Assembly: GCA_964521025.1 (NCBI GenBank)
Contig: CAZFPK010000001.1
Coordinates: 94,652 to 158,651, forward strand
Origin: DRTC01 sp964521025
GTDB taxonomy: Bacteria > Cloacimonadota > Cloacimonadia > Cloacimonadales > TCS61
Reading direction: 5' to 3'
Length of the DNA: 64,000 nt
Within the stretch, counting starts at the first letter, position 1. Each line of letters starts with the position of its first letter. A program made the position numbers and the translations under genes. Below the pieces are notes generated by a model that searched no databases, was not told the DNA's origin, and saw only the letters and a program-made list of their open reading frames with translations. Positions 59,053 through 64,000 of this stretch are shown piece by piece.

Positions 59053-61164
59053 ATGAGACAATTTTTAAAAATATCTCTGCTGATCATTGTTTTAATTACT
59101 TCTTGTTCAAATACAAATCATGAACCTCCGGTTGCCAAAGTAATTCCTCAGAAATCAATCCAACATGGAATCGAACTTATCGATAATTATCACTGGTTGA
59201 AAGACAAATCCAGAACTAATAAAGAGGTCCTGAATTACATCGAAGCAGAAAACAAATATACTGAAAACATGATGAAACATACATCGAAATTTCAAAAAAA
59301 AATATATGATGAAATTATCGGCAGAATAAAAAAAGATGAGCAAAGTGTTCCGGTTAAAATAGATGACTATTATTATTATTCAAGGAATGTTATTGACAAA
59401 CAATACCGTATTTATTGCCGGAAAAAAGAAAGTCCGGAAGCTTCGGAAGAGATTTACCTGGATGTTAATGAACTGGCAAAAAATAAAAAATACTGCAGTA
59501 TTTACGATGTAAAAATCAGTCCCGACCACAAACTGCTCGCTTATACATTGGACACAAGCGGAGCAGAAAAATATACACTTTATATCAAGGACCTGGAAAC
59601 GGGGAAAATTTTGGCAGAAACCATTTCTCCGGTCGGAGATGTAACCTGGGCAAACGATAATAAAACAATATTTTATACACTCGAAGACAAAACAGGACGA
59701 AGTTACAAAGTTTTTCGACATGTTTTGGGGAATGATTATCAGAATGATGAACTTCTCTATCACGAAAAAGATGAAAAATTTTATACCTGGACTTACAAAA
59801 CGCGAAGCAGGAAATTTATTATTTTGGGAACAGACAGCAAAACAACTTCCGAATACAGGATCCTGAATGCAGATGAACCTTTCGGAAAATTTTCTTTAGT
59901 TCAAAAAAGAATTCCGGGTCATGAATATTCTCTGCAACATCATTCAGATAAATTTTATATCCGCACGAACGCAGATAATGCAAAAAATTTTAAAATTATG
60001 ACCTCTCCTGTCGCTACTCCTTCGCAAGATTATTGGAAGGATTTTTTACCTTACCGCGATTCGGTTTATGTCAGTTACTCGGTTTTTAAAGATTATATGA
60101 TCGTTTACGAACTTTTAAATGGAACCGAAAAAATGAGAGTTATTAACCTGCATACCAGTGATGATTTTTATGTTGAATTTCCGGAAGAAATTTATACGGT
60201 TTACGGAGGTTGGAATCCGGAATTTGATACTAATTTTTACAGGTTTGAATATGAATCGATGATCACACCTTATTCTATTTTTGATCTGAATATGAAAACC
60301 GGAGAAAAGATTTTAAGAAAACAACAGCAAATACTGGGAGATTTCAGTTCGGAAGATTATAAATCGGAAAGAATTTATGCAAAAGCTCATGATGGAAAAT
60401 CGATTCCGATTTCATTGGTCTATAAGAAAGAACTTTACCGGGATAATAAGACAAATCTTTTGCTGCTCGATGCATATGGTTCTTATGGTGATGCTTATGA
60501 TCCTTATTTCTCGATTTCTCGATTGAGTTTGCTGAATAGAGGATTTATCTATGCAAACGCTCATGTCCGCGGTGGAGGAGAACTGGGAAAAAATTGGCAT
60601 GAACAGGGATGCATGTTGAACAAGAAGAATACTTTCATGGATTTCATCTCCTGTGCGGAATGTCTTATTGAAAATTGTTATACCGAGCAGGAGAAACTTG
60701 TGATCGAAGGCGGAAGTGCCGGTGGTTTATTGGTCGGAGCAGTTACGAATTTACGACCTGAATTATTTAAGGTCGTTATTGCCGATGTTCCTTTTGTGGA
60801 TGTTTTGAATTCCATGTTCGATCCAAGTTTATCAGCAACAATTTCCGAATATGAAGAATGGGGAAATCCCAATGATAGGATTTATTTCGACTATATTCGT
60901 TCATATTGTCCCTACCAAAATATTCAACCGCAAGATTATCCGCATATCCTCGTTCTTGCAGGATTCAATGACCATCGTGTCAATTACTGGGAACCTGCAA
61001 AATGGACTGCCAAACTGCGTGCAAAAAAAACCGACGATAACTTGCTTTTACTTAAAATAGACATGTCATCCGGTCACGGAGGAGCATCCGGTAGATTCGA
61101 CTATTATAAGGAAATTGCTTTTAAATATGCTTTTGTTTTCGATATTTTCGGGATAAATATGTAA
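59053..61164 (+). CDS. Oligopeptidase B-like S9 peptidase, lipoprotein
   Basis: 703 residues from the ATG at 59053 (AAGGGGGA upstream; a longer frame from 59005 would bury the signal). The N-terminus MRQFLKISLLIIVLITSCSN has a lipobox with Cys18, so the protein is anchored in a membrane. A beta-propeller (about 60-420) precedes the alpha/beta-hydrolase domain with Ser near 554 (EGGSAGGLLVGA), Asp near 639 (GFNDHRVNYWEP) and His near 675 (SSGHGGASGR). Oligopeptidase B enzymes cut short peptides after basic residues. A lipoprotein form would act in the periplasm or on the surface. Confidence 0.92.
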   Translation: MRQFLKISLLIIVLITSCSNTNHEPPVAKVIPQKSIQHGIELIDNYHWLKDKSRTNKEVLNYIEAENKYTENMMKHTSKFQKKIYDEIIGRIKKDEQSVPVKIDDYYYYSRNVIDKQYRIYCRKKESPEASEEIYLDVNELAKNKKYCSIYDVKISPDHKLLAYTLDTSGAEKYTLYIKDLETGKILAETISPVGDVTWANDNKTIFYTLEDKTGRSYKVFRHVLGNDYQNDELLYHEKDEKFYTWTYKTRSRKFIILGTDSKTTSEYRILNADEPFGKFSLVQKRIPGHEYSLQHHSDKFYIRTNADNAKNFKIMTSPVATPSQDYWKDFLPYRDSVYVSYSVFKDYMIVYELLNGTEKMRVINLHTSDDFYVEFPEEIYTVYGGWNPEFDTNFYRFEYESMITPYSIFDLNMKTGEKILRKQQQILGDFSSEDYKSERIYAKAHDGKSIPISLVYKKELYRDNKTNLLLLDAYGSYGDAYDPYFSISRLSLLNRGFIYANAHVRGGGELGKNWHEQGCMLNKKNTFMDFISCAECLIENCYTEQEKLVIEGGSAGGLLVGAVTNLRPELFKVVIADVPFVDVLNSMFDPSLSATISEYEEWGNPNDRIYFDYIRSYCPYQNIQPQDYPHILVLAGFNDHRVNYWEPAKWTAKLRAKKTDDNLLLLKIDMSSGHGGASGRFDYYKEIAFKYAFVFDIFGINM

Positions 61165-61242
61165 CACGAAGTTCTGCTTCGTTGTAATTATGATTCTCCG
61201 AATCATTTATTTTTTTGGGGGACTTTACAATTTGATATAAAT

Positions 61243-61956
61243 ATGCCAGAAATACAAAAAAAAATACCACAAAAAAAGGATTTCACTTTACGCGGTCTGG
61301 AAATGACCCGTTTAGAAACTTTTGTCGATGCAGCATTTGCATTCGCGATTACTATGTTGGTAATTTCAGTAGGTTCAATTCCAACCAACTTTAAAGATCT
61401 TATCACTGCTTTGAAATCAGTACCCTCATTTATTGTTAGTTTCAGTTTCCTCATGCTCTTCTGGATAGGACATCGTAAATGGAGTAGAAGATACGGTCTG
61501 GAAGATTCTATTTCTACTGTTATTAGTTTGGGGCTTGTATTTGTGATGCTCGTTTATGTTTATCCATTAAGACTTATGGCTTCAGCACTTTTTGCCTGGA
61601 TTAGTAAAGGACTTTTACCTTCCGAATTCATCATAAACGACTGGACAGAACTGGCAGGATTATTTATTGTTTATGGTTTGGGATTCACAGCCCTGACAAT
61701 GATGCTTGCTTTACTTTATTTACGAGCTCATTCTGCTGGTGCTTCACTTCAGCTTACTACTTTGGAACGAATCAGAACAAATGAAGAAATCGCTTTTTGG
61801 ATAACAATGTCAATCACCGGAGCTATTTCAACTTTGTTCGCCTGGATAATGCCAGCTCGAATCGGTATTTGGTCAGGATTTATTTACTCTTCATTATGTT
61901 TAACAATGCCTTTTATCACATTTCATTATGCGAAGAAAATTGAAAAAGTGAAGTAA
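61243..61956 (+). CDS. TMEM175-like (DUF1211) membrane protein, putative potassium channel
   Basis: A 237-residue membrane protein with about six helices. The N-terminal TMEM175 signature is seen as MTRLETFVDAAFAFAITMLVISV, where bacterial homologues have FSDAVFAIA-type sequence, followed by LMLFWIGHRKWSRRYG. Standard bacterial members are about 200 residues and form tetrameric K+ channels. No ribosome binding site is clear before the ATG. The R-x-x-x-F-x-D pore motif is kept, with valine at the Ser position of FSD, which might affect gating or selectivity. Confidence 0.82.
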   Translation: MPEIQKKIPQKKDFTLRGLEMTRLETFVDAAFAFAITMLVISVGSIPTNFKDLITALKSVPSFIVSFSFLMLFWIGHRKWSRRYGLEDSISTVISLGLVFVMLVYVYPLRLMASALFAWISKGLLPSEFIINDWTELAGLFIVYGLGFTALTMMLALLYLRAHSAGASLQLTTLERIRTNEEIAFWITMSITGAISTLFAWIMPARIGIWSGFIYSSLCLTMPFITFHYAKKIEKVK

Positions 61957-62122
61957 ATATTTCTAACATGCTGTAACTCAAACAATCCGTCAAAACCGAC
62001 CGCAGTTCTGCTCGAGAAGTAACACGAAGTCCTGTTTTGTTGTAATTATAATTCTCTTAATCAATGATATTTTGTCTTGAGATTTGACAATTTTGTAAAT
62101 TGTTCAACGATTGTAAGGTTTT

Positions 62123-62830
62123 ATGAAAAAATTAGAAAAAAAGTTAGCAGAAATTATCGGAGGAAATGTCCTCGATGTAGCAACCGGTGCCGGAGAATTT
62201 ATCCAAATAATAGAATCCTTTCACAGTTTTGAGAAAATAACTGCTATCGATAAGGAAGAAAAATTTGGGAAATATATCAGGAAAAAGTATCCGCAAAATA
62301 ACATCGAATATAAAAAAATGGATGCTTCTCAACTAGATTTTCCGGATGAACATTTCGATACGGTTTGTATTTCCAATTCTCTGCATCACATGGAAAACCT
62401 CGAAGAAGTACTTGCTGAAATGAAGCGGGTTCTAAAAACAAATGGACAATTCATCATCAATGAAATGTTTTGCAATTTTCAGGATAAGGCTCAGATATCT
62501 CATGTAAAACTTCATCACTGGTTTGCTGATATCGACGAATTACAGGGAATTTTTCATAAAAAAACTTATAAAAAAGAGGAAATCAAATCAATCGTAAGCA
62601 ATTTGGATTTATCAGCTCTCGATATTATCGAGTATCGCTTTCCTATAGAAAATCCGAAAGATGAAAAACTGATCGATCAAATGAACAAAACCATAAATTC
62701 AGGTTTAGAGAAACTGAAAAAAATAGAAGGAAGTGAAAACCTGATATCCGAAGCAGAGAATATCAGTAAATATATTCAGCAAAATGGTTTTGCTTCTGCT
62801 TGTTCGTTGTTTGCGGCAGGAAAGAAATAA
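62123..62830 (+). CDS. Class I SAM-dependent methyltransferase (Methyltransf_11-like)
   Basis: A 235-residue enzyme: GNVLDVATGAGEFIQIIESF (SAM motif I), KITAIDKEEKFGKYI, MDASQLDFPDEHFDTVCISNSLHHM and EVLAEMKRVLKTNGQFIINEMF follow the UbiE/Methyltransf_11 order. The C-terminal part (LINLEKLKKIEGSE-like helices) is less conserved and probably forms the substrate lid. The substrate is unknown. Promoter-like TTGACA at about 62,086 lies upstream. Next gene follows after 75 bp. Confidence 0.88.
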   Translation: MKKLEKKLAEIIGGNVLDVATGAGEFIQIIESFHSFEKITAIDKEEKFGKYIRKKYPQNNIEYKKMDASQLDFPDEHFDTVCISNSLHHMENLEEVLAEMKRVLKTNGQFIINEMFCNFQDKAQISHVKLHHWFADIDELQGIFHKKTYKKEEIKSIVSNLDLSALDIIEYRFPIENPKDEKLIDQMNKTINSGLEKLKKIEGSENLISEAENISKYIQQNGFASACSLFAAGKK

Positions 62831-62905
62831 TTCGATTCTCAAGGACGAAGGACGACTGGACAAAGTATATTTGAAAAAATTAATAATTATAGTTACAATG
62901 AATGA

Positions 62906-63959
62906 GTGTATTTTGATATGATCTGTAAAGAATCCTCAAATAAGTATAAATATTTTTACCGGGAATTCCTTTCTCAAAGCACTTTAAATTGGTTACTGGA
63001 AAAAAACAATCCTTCGGTTCGCTATTTTACCTTAAAAAATTTATTAGATAAAAAAAAATCAGCTGAAGAAATCATTGCAGTAAAAAAACAAATAATGTTT
63101 AATCCACCTGTAACGAAAATTCTTAAACATCAAAATTCTGACGGCAGCTTTCTCACCGATAAAATGATCCAGAAATATGGAAAAATCAGGGCAAAAAGCG
63201 GTTATCTACCGAAATATAAAGCAACTATCTGGCAGGCAATTTTCCTGGCACAATTAGGTGCGGATAAAAATGATGAAAGAATAAAAAAATTATGTAATTA
63301 CATTTTAGATACAAATTATTCCAAGAAATATAAAACAATTGGAAGTTATTATCAAAGAAAAGGAAAGATTCTGTTTTTCACGATGCCCTGTTATCTGGGA
63401 AATATGGTTTTGGGCATTATCAAAATTTGGATTTTATAAAGATGAGAGAATCCAGGATTCGATTAAATGGATTATCAAATATCAACGGTTCGACGATGGT
63501 GATTTTCAAGCTCCGGAAGAATTTCCTTATCGAGGAAAAAAGGAGAGATGCTTTGGCAGACATACTTGTTATATCGGCTGCACGCAAGCTTTAAGAGCAA
63601 TGACCGCTATACCTGAAAAAGAAAGAACTTCCGAAATAAAAGAGTTTATCAAAAGAGCAACCGACTTTATTTTTTTACATAAAATCTACAAGAAAAGCAA
63701 GGCAAAAAATGTACTGATCAGAGAAGTTTATCGATTTTTATATTTTCCTTTCACTGCTTCAGATAGTATTATTGGAATCCTGGAATCTATCCTGTTCTTT
63801 AAAATCAAAGATAAATCCATCGATGAAGCAATAAAATTTATCCTTTCAAAAAGAAATGAAAATGGTCGTTGGAATTTGGAAAAAACAATAAATCGATCAT
63901 CAATTTACACAAAATTCGAGGATAAAAATATAGAAAGTAAGTGGATAAGCATTCACTAA
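62906..63959 (+). pseudogene. Prenyltransferase/squalene-cyclase-like repeat protein, frameshifted
   Basis: Two overlapping frames form one protein. Frame 1 (62,906-63,439) has SVRYFTLKNLLDKKK, KILKHQNSDGSF, PKYKATIWQAIFLAQLGAD and MPCYLGNMV. Frame 2 takes over near 63,410 with WALSKFGFYKDERIQDSIKW, KYQRFDDGDF, CYIGCTQALRAM and a closing RNENGRWNLE. Removing one T from the TTTT run at about 63,409-63,412 joins them as NMV-WALSKFGF. The family has alpha/alpha-barrel repeats; its function in bacteria is mostly unknown. Start (GTG 62906 or ATG 62918) is uncertain because no ribosome binding site is seen. Either a recent pseudogene or a sequencing error in a homopolymer. Confidence 0.75.
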
Positions 63960-64000
63960 AAATTAAATTGGATATTTCATGTGATACCTAAAACATGTAC

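Overview
The window is an AT-rich bacterial chromosome segment from a Gram-negative organism. Signal peptides, lipobox proteins, outer-membrane beta-barrel-type proteins and a giant secreted subtilase are all present. The gene content (DUF5916/CBM9-like barrels, DOMON proteins, TldD/TldE, an M29 aminopeptidase) and intergenic phrases known from FCB-group genomes suggest a fermentative candidate phylum near Cloacimonadota. That placement is inference: no rRNA or ribosomal-protein gene is present to confirm it. I saw no tRNA, rRNA, CRISPR array or prophage.

Layout. (1) 1-3.3 kb, plus strand: end of a DOMON protein, a decayed DOMON copy with a long hairpin, a small secreted protein, and tightly packed C_GCAxxG_C_C, FAA-hydrolase and flavodoxin-like genes. 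(2) 3.3-10.9 kb, minus strand: a cohesin-like lipoprotein and a 2302-residue subtilase with a long beta-repeat stalk. (3) 11.2-13.6 kb: a two-gene fumarate-reductase/succinate-dehydrogenase-like iron-sulfur plus flavoprotein operon without a membrane anchor. (4) 13.9-38.8 kb: a long run of mostly minus-strand accessory genes: GNATs, a SagB-type oxidoreductase, two DUF5916-like barrels (one split by an in-frame TAG), TldD/TldE, M29 aminopeptidase, TetR, ABC-F, methyltransferase, DUF2087, an APH-RIO kinase fusion and a heterodimeric ABC exporter. From 17.7 kb most of these genes are separated by mosaics of the same short palindromic repeats in a conserved order. (5) 38.8-39.1 kb: a promoter, a 14-residue peptide ORF and two terminator-like hairpins upstream of the exporter. 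(6) 39.3-51.5 kb, plus strand: GyrI-like protein, cyclase-ATPase-TPR signalling protein, an ABC-2 exporter pair, an alkaline-phosphatase-superfamily protein, an EamA transporter, an aldehyde dehydrogenase and a GT5 glycogen synthase behind a 27-codon leader ORF. (7) 51.5-52.5 kb: a decayed REP-associated tyrosine transposase among its REP palindromes. (8) 52.5-64 kb: secreted phosphoesterase, PilZ, radical SAM, dCTP deaminase, phosphoglycerate mutase, chalcone-isomerase-like protein, S9 oligopeptidase lipoprotein, TMEM175-like channel, methyltransferase and a frameshifted prenyltransferase-like protein.

How it fits together. The recognisable metabolism is peptide breakdown (subtilase, TldD/E, M29, S9), storage glycan synthesis and glycolysis (GT5, GpmA), electron transfer and aldehyde oxidation. 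The 17-39 kb block looks like a defence and resistance area (ABC-F, ABC exporter, GNATs, TetR). The strongest leads are the ordered repeat mosaic, the leader-peptide locus upstream of the exporter, the APH-RIO fusion, the RAYT/REP remnant, the in-frame TAG and the Asp-to-His change in the retropepsin-like protein.
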